Part shown: one piece after another, positions 45,015 to 54,300 of the stretch
How positions within the stretch are numbered: position 1 is the first letter of the stretch
Layout of the letters: every line of letters starts with the position of its first letter
Assembly: GCA_900753305.1 (NCBI GenBank)
Contig: CAADYR010000068.1
Span: forward strand, 1-62,884
Direction: 5' to 3'
Length of the DNA stretch: 62,884 nucleotides
Source of the DNA: Lachnospiraceae bacterium
Lineage (GTDB): Bacteria > Bacillota > Clostridia > Lachnospirales > Lachnospiraceae
Notes under the pieces: generated by a model
The model's database searches: none
Told to the model about the DNA's origin: nothing
What the model saw: the letters and a program-made list of their open reading frames with translations, nothing else
Translations under genes and position numbers: made by a program

Positions 45015-46151
45015 CTATCCGATCACATCTTCATTTTCTTTCTTTTCTGTGTATTTGCGAATTACAAAATGCATACAGGTTCCTTCACCTTCTTTACTGG
45101 TAGCCCATACATAACCGCCATGATCTTCTATGATTTTCTTTACGATACTAAGACCGATACCGCTGCCTCCCTGCAAAGAATTTCTGGAAGAATCTGTTCT
45201 GTAGAAACGTTCAAATATATTTCCAATATCTTTTGAAGCAATTCCTTTTCCATTATCTTCTATTTCAATTTTAACAGATTCACCTTCATCAAGAATCCTG
45301 ATATCTATAATTCCTTTATCATGTCCCATATATTTGACACTGTTACTGATAATATTGTTGATGACTTTCTTAAGCTGCTCCGGGTCAGCTACAATGCAGG
45401 TGTCAGCAGGAGCAAGATTCGTATAATTGAGCTGAATATCCTTCTGCTCCAGATCAAGTCCTACTTCTTCTACACAATCCTGAAAATAATCTGCAATATT
45501 AAGTACATGGAAATGATATGGAATTTTGTTGGAATCAATTCCCGAATACGTAGTCAACTCATTGATAAGCTTGTCCATATCATTTGCCTTATTGTAAATG
45601 GTCTTAATATACTTATCCATCTTCTCAGGAGTATCTGCCACACCATCCATAATGCCTTCTACATATCCTTTAATAGAAGTAATAGGAGTTTTGAGATCAT
45701 GGGAAATATTACTTACAAGCTCTTTGCTTTTCTTTTCATTCTGTAATTTTTCCTCTGCATTTTCCTTAAGCTGCAGGCGCATCTGCTCATAGTTATCATA
45801 CAGTCTGCCGACCTCATCTTCCTGTTTACCAGTCAGTCTGTAATCAAAATCACCCTCTGCGATCTTACGCATCGCAACGCTCAATTCTTTGATCGGTTTA
45901 TAAATATCCTGATTTACCCACGCTGTGATCAAAGCACTGGTAAGAATGAGGATCACTGCCATGGCAAGCACCAGATATCCCATGAACCGCTTGCTGATCA
46001 TCGCACCGATCATTACATCTTCCTTCGTCAATTCATGAATAACATTTACATTTTCGTGATATCCTATTCCCAAAAAAGCTGCTGAGAGAAACAGCATAGG
46101 TACGAAGATTATCGCCAGAAAAAGAAGCATCATTTTCGTTTTCAACTTCAT
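45015..46151 (-). CDS. Sensor histidine kinase with HAMP domain
   Basis: Two membrane helices (about 8-28 and 58-80) enclose a short outer loop. HAMP follows, then H-box NISHDLKTPITSIKG (about 172-186), N-box NNIISNSVKY and G-boxes NGKGIASKD and GGSGIGLSIVK. The short sensor loop suggests detection within or at the membrane. ATG 46151 fits GAGGTG; a longer frame begins at 46187. First gene of the kinase-regulator-RluA operon, divergent from perR. Confidence 0.92.
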   Translation of the reverse strand: MKLKTKMMLLFLAIIFVPMLFLSAAFLGIGYHENVNVIHELTKEDVMIGAMISKRFMGYLVLAMAVILILTSALITAWVNQDIYKPIKELSVAMRKIAEGDFDYRLTGKQEDEVGRLYDNYEQMRLQLKENAEEKLQNEKKSKELVSNISHDLKTPITSIKGYVEGIMDGVADTPEKMDKYIKTIYNKANDMDKLINELTTYSGIDSNKIPYHFHVLNIADYFQDCVEEVGLDLEQKDIQLNYTNLAPADTCIVADPEQLKKVINNIISNSVKYMGHDKGIIDIRILDEGESVKIEIEDNGKGIASKDIGNIFERFYRTDSSRNSLQGGSGIGLSIVKKIIEDHGGYVWATSKEGEGTCMHFVIRKYTEKKENEDVIG

Positions 46152-46273
46152 AGAAAACACCTCGATTTGTATTGTTATATTTATCATACCACAATATTAC
46201 CTTCAGAGTGAATGGTGTTATGGCTTCTTAATTATTTTTTTATAAAAATAATATCTAATTTTGATTATATGTG

Positions 46274-46302
46274 TTGACAAACTATAATTAACTGAATATA
46301 AT
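46274..46302 (+). promoter_or_regulatory. Consensus sigma-A promoter of perR-rubrerythrin
   Basis: TTGACA (46274-46279), 17-base spacer, TATAAT (46297-46302): a perfect consensus match. Confidence 0.85.
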
Positions 46303-46315
46303 AATGATAATCATT
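46303..46315. promoter_or_regulatory. Fur/PerR-type operator
   Basis: AATGATAATCATT, a perfect 6-1-6 palindrome directly after the -10 box and across the expected start of transcription. Positioned for autorepression by the Fur-family protein encoded downstream. Confidence 0.8.
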
Positions 46316-46343
46316 ACTGTTTTAGTTGAAAGGAAGATCAGCT

Positions 46344-46736
46344 ATGATGAAATACAGCAGACAAAGAGCTGCGATTTTGTCTTTTCTCCGCAGCAGAAAA
46401 GATCACCCGAGTGCAGAGTTTGTATACATGAATGTAAAGGAACAATTTCCTAACATCAGTCTTGGTACTGTATACCGCAACCTGACACAGCTTGCAGAAG
46501 CAGGAGAAATCGCAAGACTGCAATTTGGCGAACTGGGAATAGACCGTTTCGATGCCGATACATCCAGTCATGAACATTTTGTATGTTCCTGTTGCAAAAG
46601 TGTCATCGATCTGGATATGGGTGATATCTCATATATTGATAAAGAAGCTGCCCGAAACTTTGACGGAATGATCCAGGGACACAGTATTTACTTCTGCGGG
46701 TTATGCAGAGACTGCCTGCAGAATCAAAACAATTAA
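46344..46736 (+). CDS. perR: Fur-family peroxide/metal regulator, PerR-like
   Basis: The 130-residue repressor has a winged helix (SLGTVYRNLTQLAEAGEI, about 42-59) and a metal-sensing dimer domain (DRFDADTSSHEHFVC). Structural zinc ligands are the CSCC and CGLCRDC cysteines (about 90-93 and 118-124). The Asp/His arrangement and the rubrerythrin gene downstream favour PerR over Fur, but metal specificity is inference. ATG 46344 fits AAAGGA better than the longer frame at 46326. Confidence 0.85.
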   Translation: MMKYSRQRAAILSFLRSRKDHPSAEFVYMNVKEQFPNISLGTVYRNLTQLAEAGEIARLQFGELGIDRFDADTSSHEHFVCSCCKSVIDLDMGDISYIDKEAARNFDGMIQGHSIYFCGLCRDCLQNQNN

Positions 46737-46765
46737 ATCTATATCTTTTTAAGGAGGAAACGAAT

Positions 46766-47350
46766 ATGAAATTTGTATGTACAGTATGTGGTTATGTTTA
46801 TGAAGGTGATGCAGCTCCGGCAGAATGTCCTGTCTGTCATGTTGGTGCTGATAAATTTAAGAAGGTAGAGGGTGATCTTACTCTTGCTGCCGAGCATGAA
46901 TATGGTATCTATGCCAAAACTGTAAAGAACAATTCTGAAATCAGCGAGGAAGATAAGAAGTATATCTTCGATCAGTTAAAGGCTAACTTTGAAGGTGAGT
47001 GTTCAGAAGTTGGTATGTATCTGTGCATGGCTCGTATCGCCCATCGTGAAGGCTATCCTGAAATCGGTCTTTACTGGGAGAAGGCAGCTTATGAAGAAGC
47101 AGAGCATGCAGCTAAATTCGCTGAAATGTTAGGTGAAGATCTGGAGCCAAATATGAAGGCTACAACAAAAGACAACTTAAAGTGGAGAGTAGACTGCGAA
47201 TTCGGCGCTACAGCAGGTAAAGTAGATCTGGCTAAATGTGCCAAGAAAAACAACCTGGATGCTATTCACGATACCGTACATGAAATGGCTCGTGACGAGG
47301 CAAGACATGGCCGTGCATTAAAGGGACTGTTAGACAGATATTTTGGTTAA
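46766..47350 (+). CDS. rbr: Reverse rubrerythrin
   Basis: The 194-residue protein has its rubredoxin centre at the N-terminus (CTVCGYVYEGDAAPAECPVC, about 5-24) and then the four-helix di-iron domain with EGECSEVGMYL, EEAEHAAKFAE and DEARHGRAL. That reversed order defines the oxygen-induced Clostridial type, an NADH-linked hydrogen-peroxide reductase. AAGGAGG precedes ATG 46766. It is 29 bases after perR under the same promoter. Confidence 0.95.
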   Translation: MKFVCTVCGYVYEGDAAPAECPVCHVGADKFKKVEGDLTLAAEHEYGIYAKTVKNNSEISEEDKKYIFDQLKANFEGECSEVGMYLCMARIAHREGYPEIGLYWEKAAYEEAEHAAKFAEMLGEDLEPNMKATTKDNLKWRVDCEFGATAGKVDLAKCAKKNNLDAIHDTVHEMARDEARHGRALKGLLDRYFG

Positions 47351-47382
47351 AATCAGTCATTTTACGAGGGTTGACACAGAGT

Positions 47383-47676
47383 TCAACCCTCTTTTGATTT
47401 GTAGATATCAACTATTTCTGAAAAAAGTTCAACGGGATTTATTTCTAACGCATCCGCAAGCAATAACAGTTTTTCTATGCTTATCCAATTTTTTCCCAAC
47501 TCAATATTTGCCAAATGTCGTGGAGATATCCAGTCATTCCCACCGAACAATTCCTGGCTTCTCAACTCAATGAACTTTTCACACTTCTTATAATCTGAAC
47601 CAAGTGCTTTTCGCTTATGTAACAACATTTCTCCAATTGCTACCAATTTTCTCATTATATTCCTTTTTTCTGCCAT
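47383..47676 (-). CDS. XRE-type helix-turn-helix regulator
   Basis: A short Cro/C1-like protein (about 97 residues from MAEKRN) with ELRSQELFGGNDWISPRHLANIELGKNWISIEKLLLLADAL as HTH and recognition helix (shown here only for orientation as ISPRHLANIELGKNWIS). GAGG fits ATG 47676; a longer frame starts inside the palindrome at 47709. It is divergent from the AIPR-like gene and two palindromes lie between them, as in controller/defence pairs. Confidence 0.75.
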   Translation of the reverse strand: MAEKRNIMRKLVAIGEMLLHKRKALGSDYKKCEKFIELRSQELFGGNDWISPRHLANIELGKNWISIEKLLLLADALEINPVELFSEIVDIYKSKEG

Positions 47677-47693
47677 AATGTCCTCTATGAAAT

Positions 47694-47709
47694 ATGCACC
47701 ATGGTGCAT
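47694..47709. promoter_or_regulatory. Perfect 16-bp palindrome, operator candidate
   Basis: ATGCACCATGGTGCAT, self-complementary over all 16 bases, immediately upstream of the HTH gene. Confidence 0.65.
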
Positions 47710-47727
47710 TATTATTAACTATATAAC

Positions 47728-47741
47728 TATGTTATAACATA
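47728..47741. promoter_or_regulatory. Perfect 14-bp AT-rich palindrome
   Basis: TATGTTATAACATA in the divergent region between the HTH and AIPR-like genes. Either a second operator or part of a promoter. Confidence 0.45.
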
Positions 47742-47796
47742 ATTACCGGCAGGGCAAAATCCCTCGTCAGGAAATTTTTATAAGTAGGTACTTATT

Positions 47797-48994
47797 ATGA
47801 GTACAGTAAAATTTAAAGTCCATTCATTAAGAACTCTTGCTTCTCCTTACAGGAAAACAGATCTGGATGACAAATTATTAGAAACAATCTATTATCTTCT
47901 GGTAAACATGAAAGATCTTCCCGAAGCACTTCCATTGGATGTAAACCCAAGGAAACCTAAAATGACAACAAATGTAGCAAAAGGCTTGTTGAATGCAGTA
48001 ACTGAACCTGAGAATGATTTCTATATCAATAATAGAGGAATTGTTATTTCAGCGAAAGGTCTTGTTTTTAACAGTTCTGAATCAGAAGTTACAATTGACT
48101 TAGGCGATCAGACTTCAGAGGATGGAGATAAAAATCTTTATGGAATCCTTGATGGTGGACATACCTATACTGCAATTATGAAAAAACGTAATGAAATTCC
48201 AGCAGGCTACGAAAAATATGTCCGCGTAGAAGTTATTACAAATGTACAAAACATTACTCGTCTTTCTGACGCCCGTAATACTTCTCTTCAAGTATCTGAT
48301 ATCGCCTTATTTAATTTGGATGACAACTTTGAGGATATCAAGACTGCAATATCCAATGAGATATATAAAGATGAGATCGCATATAAAGACAATGAAGATA
48401 AGCCTATTAATGTTTCAGAGCTTCTAAGACTCATCTATGCTTTTGATATTGATAAATTCCCCGATGATACTTCCGCACCAGTTCAGAGTTATTCTGCAAA
48501 AACTGCAGTTTTCAAAAGATACAAAGCAGCTTTTCAGACAGAATTTTATCAATCACTCATTTACCAGATTCCAAAGTTGGTAGAGCTATATGATAGGATT
48601 GAGTCAGAACTGCCTGACAAATATTATAAGTATAAAATTGCTCTGGGTAAGTCATCCAAACTTTGGAAATGTACGTGGAGTAGAGAAGGTTGAAAAGAAT
48701 ACATATACAGTATTTCTTCATAATAAGATCAATTATGCTATTTCAACCGGGTATATTTATCCGATTCTTGGTGCATTTAGATCTTTAGTAAAGTATGACA
48801 CAGAAAAACATGAATTGTACTGGTTGTTTGATCCTATTGAAATTTGGGAAGAAGTAGGAACAAGTCTTGTACAGAATACTTTTGAAACCTTCACAAATCC
48901 TCAATTGGCAGGAAAAGACAAGCAATTATGGCTTTCTAATTATAGAATCGTTGAAACACAAAGTTTAAGAAAACTTCTTAATACGCGCATGTAA
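47797..48994 (+). pseudogene. AIPR/DGQHR-like defence protein gene, interrupted by a frameshift
   Basis: Two overlapping frames together encode about 398 residues. The first (47797-48693) contains FYINNRGIVISAKGLVF (about 76-92), YGILDGGHTYTAI (about 115-127) and RLSDARNTSLQVSDIALF. These recall AIPR (abortive-infection phage resistance) or DGQHR proteins. After Lys288 it runs into LWKCTWSREG and stops. The frame one base on (from 48662, FGNVRGVEKVEKNTY) continues to 48994 as if one base had been inserted near 48661. The result may be a pseudogene, a sequencing error or +1 recoding. Base use is more AT-rich than the neighbours, suggesting transfer. Family assignment tentative. Confidence 0.6.
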
Positions 48995-49001
48995 ATATTA
49001 T

Positions 49002-49044
49002 AAAGGGCGTGTGAAAAACTTTTATTTTTTCACACGCCCTTTTT
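49002..49044. terminator. Strong bidirectional terminator
   Basis: AAAGGGCGTGTGAAAAA pairs with TTTTTCACACGCCCTTT over 17 bp; A and T runs outside. Overlaps the end of the convergent PocR gene. Confidence 0.92.
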
Positions 49045-49833
49045 CTATTTATTTTCTTCAAAAGCGGTAGAGATATCACTCATAAGTCTGGTAATCTCTC
49101 CCACTGATTTTTCAATGTCATTATATATTGACGCTGATTGTCCGGATAACTCCTGCATGCTCTTTGCAACAACCGCAAATCCTTTTCCTGCCTCTCCGCT
49201 TCTTGCAGCTTCTATCGTTGCATTCAGGGAAAGTATTGTCTGTCTGTTCGCAATTCCTTTCAAATGACCTGTATTGTCATTAATTTCAGCAATCAGTTCT
49301 CCTGATTTGGATATCTCATCCTTTACCTTATCCAGTCTGCCTGCATTTACATGCTTGAAATATTCCAGATTTACCAGCTGATTTACGATAATCCCCAATA
49401 AATTAGCAGATGATCGTATTCTTTTCTCTGTACTAACCGGTACTTTACGAAGTGCCTGAATATATTTTTCAGGATCAATTCCAAGTTCTTTGGCAGTATT
49501 ACGAAATTCTTCTTCATCAGGCTGCTTTGGTAATACCTGTCCGCCAATGATGACCCCCATCTTCTCCCCATTGGCCACAATATCTACAGAAAAATCCATA
49601 AGCCCTGCATGACAGAAATATGTGCCACTACATTCATTATCACACTTTACGCAACGCTTGTTGCCTTCCTTTGAGCCTCTGGTGTATTTCATACAAAAGT
49701 CTGTAAAATTACTTCCTTCTGTAATATATTCTCCGTTTTTACCTACGGCAATTGCCGCCAGACCCGTTGCCTCAGAGAAATTATCCTGTATCTCCTGAAG
49801 CTTATTCATATTCATAAAATCTTTCAGCTCCAT
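49045..49833 (-). CDS. Soluble PocR-domain protein with short methyl-accepting signalling tip
   Basis: The N-terminal PocR sensory domain (about 8-165) has the characteristic Cys set CVKCDNEC...YFCHAGL. A short stretch of MCP signalling domain follows, with the conserved tip ILSLNATIEAARSGEAGKGF (about 203-222). No membrane helix and no full adaptation region. It is probably a cytosolic chemoreceptor-like sensor for a small metabolite. GGGAG site upstream of ATG 49833; a hairpin (49870-49914) lies in the leader. Confidence 0.85.
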   Translation of the reverse strand: MELKDFMNMNKLQEIQDNFSEATGLAAIAVGKNGEYITEGSNFTDFCMKYTRGSKEGNKRCVKCDNECSGTYFCHAGLMDFSVDIVANGEKMGVIIGGQVLPKQPDEEEFRNTAKELGIDPEKYIQALRKVPVSTEKRIRSSANLLGIIVNQLVNLEYFKHVNAGRLDKVKDEISKSGELIAEINDNTGHLKGIANRQTILSLNATIEAARSGEAGKGFAVVAKSMQELSGQSASIYNDIEKSVGEITRLMSDISTAFEENK

Positions 49834-49869
49834 ACTATTGCACTCCCTTTTACCGTTAGTTATTACAGT

Positions 49870-49914
49870 GAGCGACCGTCATACCTAATTTAATTTATGA
49901 TATAACGGCCGCTC
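49870..49914. promoter_or_regulatory. Inverted repeat upstream of the PocR gene
   Basis: GAGCGACCGT and ACGGCCGCTC pair with one mismatch, with inner CAT/ATG pairing. There is no T tract, so it is not a terminator. It may be an operator or leader hairpin. Confidence 0.5.
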
Positions 49915-49977
49915 TAATAAAATTCGTTATCCAATTTTTACTCTTTTCTGTGATTTCATCTATCACTTAACTTTTTG

Positions 49978-50190
49978 TGGTATTGTTTCAATATGACTAC
50001 CAGCTTCGTTACCTTAAATACTCTTATTTAAATCCCTTATGGATTGCTGTTCTCATTCACATATTTGTTTAAGGTCTGTTCTCGAAGAGTTACTAAGTAT
50101 TACCACTCTCATATTGATGGAAGCTCTCCGGCGTTCCCAATGGACTTACCTCCTGTTCCCAGACACCTGTGTCTGTTATTTTTTCTTTCT
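49978..50190 (+). ncRNA. Candidate structured small RNA, rod-like, with own terminator
   Basis: Nested complementary arms form a rod: TCAATATGA (49988-49996) with 50109-50117, CTTCG (50004-50008) with 50083-50087, ACCTTAAA (50011-50018) with 50068-50075, and an inner AATCC/GGATT hairpin. Outer GGTA/TACC pairing (49979, 50147) is possible. The 3' end is a terminator, CAGACA-CCTG-TGTCTG then a T-rich tract (50176-50189). No coding frame fits. The asymmetric internal loop recalls 6S RNA, but I could not match a known family. Confidence 0.5.
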
Positions 50191-50336
50191 TTTTTCTTCT
50201 CTGTTTGTAATTGTAGTGTAACACTTTACTCTGAATTTTTCAAGATTTTCTGTATAATTTTTATACATTTTAGCATTATTTACAACTTATTTCAGTAATA
50301 TTGCATAGTATTGTCTGATTATTCTTACAATTACAA

Positions 50337-50383
50337 ATTCCCACCTATTATGATGCATGGAACACATCACAATAAGTGGGAAT
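50337..50383 (-). terminator. Probable terminator of folD
   Basis: ATTCCCAC with GTGGGAAT and inner TATT-TGATG/CATCA-AATA pairing, 10 bases past the folD stop. The T tract is modest. Confidence 0.6.
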
Positions 50384-50393
50384 CTCATACTGC

Positions 50394-51230
50394 TTATTCA
50401 ACTGAGCTGACACAATTATTCATCAGCATGGCAATAGTCATAGGACCTACGCCACCTGGAACTGGGGTAATTGCACTTGTATGTGGTGCTACTCTGTCAA
50501 AGTCTACATCACCACAAAGCTTATTCTCAGCATTTCTATGGATTCCTACATCAATGACTACTGCGCCTTCCTTCACATAGGTTTCATCCACAAACTTCGG
50601 CTTACCGATTGCAACAACAAGGATATCTGCCTGCTTTGTAATTTCCTTCATATCCTGTGTTTTAGAATGGCATATTGTCACAGTTCCATTTTCTCTTAAC
50701 AGAAGCATTGCCATAGGTTTGCCTACAATGTTGCTTCTTCCCATAACTACGCAGCGTTTACCGGCAATCTCGATTCCGGAGCGTTTTAATAATGTAATGA
50801 TTCCCAGAGGTGTACAGGATACATATCCTTTTCCTCCGGTACATAATGCACCTACATTCTGCATATGGAATCCATCTACATCCTTGTCCGGAGAGATTGT
50901 CTGGATAATCTTCTCTTCGTTGATCTGCTCGGGCAGTGGCAACTGTACCAGAATGCCATTTACTCCGGCATCGGCATTAAGCTTCTCGATCAGTGCCACC
51001 AGTTCTTCCTCAGTTGTCTCTTCCGGCAATTCATAGGAAAGTGATTCAATGCCGATATATTCACACGCTTTTTTCTTATTTCTTACATAGACACTGGAGG
51101 CAGGATCATTTCCTACCTGAATCACAGCTAATGCTACCTTTTTGCCCTCTTTTGCCATGGCAGCTACTTTTTCTTTTAATTCATCCTTGATTTCCTGGGA
51201 AATCTTCTTACCATCAACAATCTGATACAT
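50394..51230 (-). CDS. folD: Methylenetetrahydrofolate dehydrogenase/cyclohydrolase
   Basis: The 278-residue bifunctional enzyme interconverts methylene-, methenyl- and formyl-THF. Signatures are the catalytic Lys/Tyr segment SVYVRNKKKACEYIGI (about 45-60), the GILVQLPLPEQI loop (about 94-105), DVDGFH, the nucleotide motif VVMGRSNIVGKP and PVPGGVGPMT near the C-terminus. AAGGAG fits ATG 51230; the longer frame at 51257 is rejected. Confidence 0.96.
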   Translation of the reverse strand: MYQIVDGKKISQEIKDELKEKVAAMAKEGKKVALAVIQVGNDPASSVYVRNKKKACEYIGIESLSYELPEETTEEELVALIEKLNADAGVNGILVQLPLPEQINEEKIIQTISPDKDVDGFHMQNVGALCTGGKGYVSCTPLGIITLLKRSGIEIAGKRCVVMGRSNIVGKPMAMLLLRENGTVTICHSKTQDMKEITKQADILVVAIGKPKFVDETYVKEGAVVIDVGIHRNAENKLCGDVDFDRVAPHTSAITPVPGGVGPMTIAMLMNNCVSSVE

Positions 51231-51327
51231 ATCTATTCTCCTTTGCCATTTGTCCAATCATAACTACACTTATAGCAGTATCATAACTGACTGTTTTCAC
51301 TTTGGCAAGTTAAAAGGATGAAGTTAT

Positions 51328-54300
51328 TTATTTCTTCCTGCGAATGATAATAACTGCCACGATCACTGCAATTACAAGAACTGCGATCAAAATGGCAACT
51401 GGTGTGGAGATACCTCCTTTTGCCTGCTGTGTATTCTCTACCGTTGTATCTGCCTGCTTATCTTTTGCCGGAGCTTTACCAAGGGTATCATCGCCCTGCA
51501 CCAGAACCATAGCAGAGATACCTTCTACTGTAACAGAACCTTCGGCTGTTCCAAGGGATTCACAGCCTGCCTTTTCACCATTGACACAGATATCCCATGC
51601 GCCTGCTGGTAAGTTTACTGTGACCGCATCAGGATTGCCATTATAAATGACTGCAATATTCTGTGCTGTTTCGCCCTGTGCCTCACCCTTAATGGTATAA
51701 GCCACTACATTTGCATCCAGTCCACTCATAAAGGTAAGTGTATTCTGAATATCTGTTGCTGTTGTCATACGCAGCGAACTGTGTGCCTTACGGAACGCAA
51801 TCAGGCCTTTATAATATTCATAGGTATCAATCACATTGCCCTTATTATCCCATTTGATACTGTTCGTTGCATCAGGAGAGCAGTAGCTGTTCTCATCAAA
51901 CCCGCTCTCTGACTTCTCATTTGGCTTGGAACGAAGCATTTCTTCACCAGCCTGCATGAAAGATACACCCTGTGAGGTAAGGATGATCGCACTTCCCAGC
52001 TTGTTCATTTTCACTCTGTCAGCTTCGCTGTCATCCGCATTGGAAATGGCAAGCTTATCCCAGAAAGTCAGATTATCGTGACAGGATATATAGTTAATGC
52101 TCTGTCCGGGCTGTCCTGACCAGTTCGTGCTCTTCTTATCATTCTTGGAGATCATGACCTGTGGATGGGGAGTGGCTGCTACAACACCGAACTTAATGCT
52201 CTCTTCCATGCCTTCTTTTCCACTTACAAAGCCTTTATCAAGGGAATCAAATACACTACCCTTGATTCCATCACGGATATCATCACTGAAAGCACCTACC
52301 CGGTCTAACTGGTAAGTATGGTTCTTCGTTGCCTGCTGTGCTGCTGGTAATGCTGATTCTCCACCGGTCCAGCCCTCACCATATACCATAATAGAAGGAT
52401 CTACCTGATCCAGTGCTTCCCTGACAGCTTTCATGGTATCCAGGTCATGTACGCCCATCAGGTCAAACCGGAAACCATCTACGTGATATTCTGTTGCCCA
52501 GTATACAACAGAATCTACAATATACTTACGCATCATGGCACGTTCTGAAGCTGTCTCATTACCACAGCCTGAACCATTTGAATAGTTATCGCCATTCTTT
52601 CTGTAGTAATAATCTGGCACTGTCTTCTGGAACCAGGAATCTGTCAGATTGTAAGTATGGTTGTATACAACGTCCATATTCACACGGATTCCATTCTCAT
52701 GAAGTGTCTGGATCATCTGTTTCATTTCATTGACACGCACTTCTCCATGGTAAGGATCTGTACTGTAAGAACCTTCAGGTACATTATAGTTCTTAGGATC
52801 ATAACCCCAGTTAAACTGTGCTGTATCAAGCTTTGTCTCATCTACTGTAGCATAATCATAGCTTGGCAGAATCTGTACGTGAGTCACTCCCAGATCCAGA
52901 ATATGATCAAGCCCTGTTGATAATCCTTCACTATTTTTCGTTCCACGTTCTGTCAGTCCAAGGAACTTACCTGTATTCTGGATTCCTGAAGAAGCATCAG
53001 AAGATAGATCACGGATATGCAGTTCATAGATCACTGCATCTGTTGCGTTACTGAATGCAGGTCTGACATCTGCATCAAATCCATCCGGATTGGTAGCTTC
53101 CAGGTCAAGGATTTCACCTCTGTTGCCGTTTACTCCTGCACTTCTTGCATATAAGTCAACGACTTCATTTACTTTATTCCCAATTTTTACTGAATAGGTA
53201 TAATATACACCATTCAGATCCCCTGTCTTTTCACATACCCAGGTTCCCTTGACATCTGCTGTCATTGGAATCGTTTCCATTAAATTGTCACCATCACCCT
53301 GCTCATATAGGTTAAGTGATACTTCTACGGCAGTAGGTGCCCATATACGGAAGGTTGTCTTTTCCTTCGTATAGACAGCCCCCAGATCATCACCGTCATA
53401 TGCCAATTCTTCATCAAAATAAGTAGAACCAATAATTTTATCCATAGATACTGAACATCCTTCATAACCTTGCCTGTTCACAGAATAAGCCTTTGATAAA
53501 GCAAGCTCTTCTTCCATGATCAGTGTAATTTCTTTGTCATTTACAATCTCTACCTGCGCAACAGGATATGCATTTCCTTCATCATCTGTCACTTCAAATG
53601 CATCTGCAGCATCTGATTCCAGAGGTCTGGATACGGTTAGTGCGATCTCCTTGCTGGTCGTATCCTTAAAAGCTGCTGTTGCGATCACCGGCTCAAATAC
53701 CGCCTCACTCTTATCATACCAGAATGTAGGATTGCCTTCCACAACATATACATCCAAAGTCTGATCTGTTGCCTTGGTCAGGTCTGCCTCATACTCTGCT
53801 GCAGCATCCGCATCACCATTTTCAATGATCTTAAAACCAGCTGTTGTAACACCATCCTCCGGTTTTAAGCCTACGTGGAATACCGCACCATAATCATCTG
53901 TCTCCACATAAGGATAGCTGCCGCCTACCTCTGTACCTGCCCATGCATAGGCTTCTATAGTATCTTTGCTGTAGCTCTGTGCAAAATTATAATAGTGGAT
54001 ATTAAGCTTCGTAGCATCTGCTTCTTCATATACATTCAGTCTGGCTTCTTCCAATGCCTGCAGATCATAAGCTGTAGCACCATCAGGCGCCTGTGTAGCA
54101 TATTCTGCTTCCCCACTTGTAAGCCAGATTTCTACGGTATCACCATCCATTGTCACGAAACGGTCATCTGCTATGTCTTTATCCTCCCATTGGTTCAGAC
54201 GTACAATGAAACCGATGCTTGCCGGTGTACGGTTGGTCTGATACACCGCTACCTGCCCATAATCATCAGTATCAGTGAAGTCTACCTGCTGGCCGTCTTT

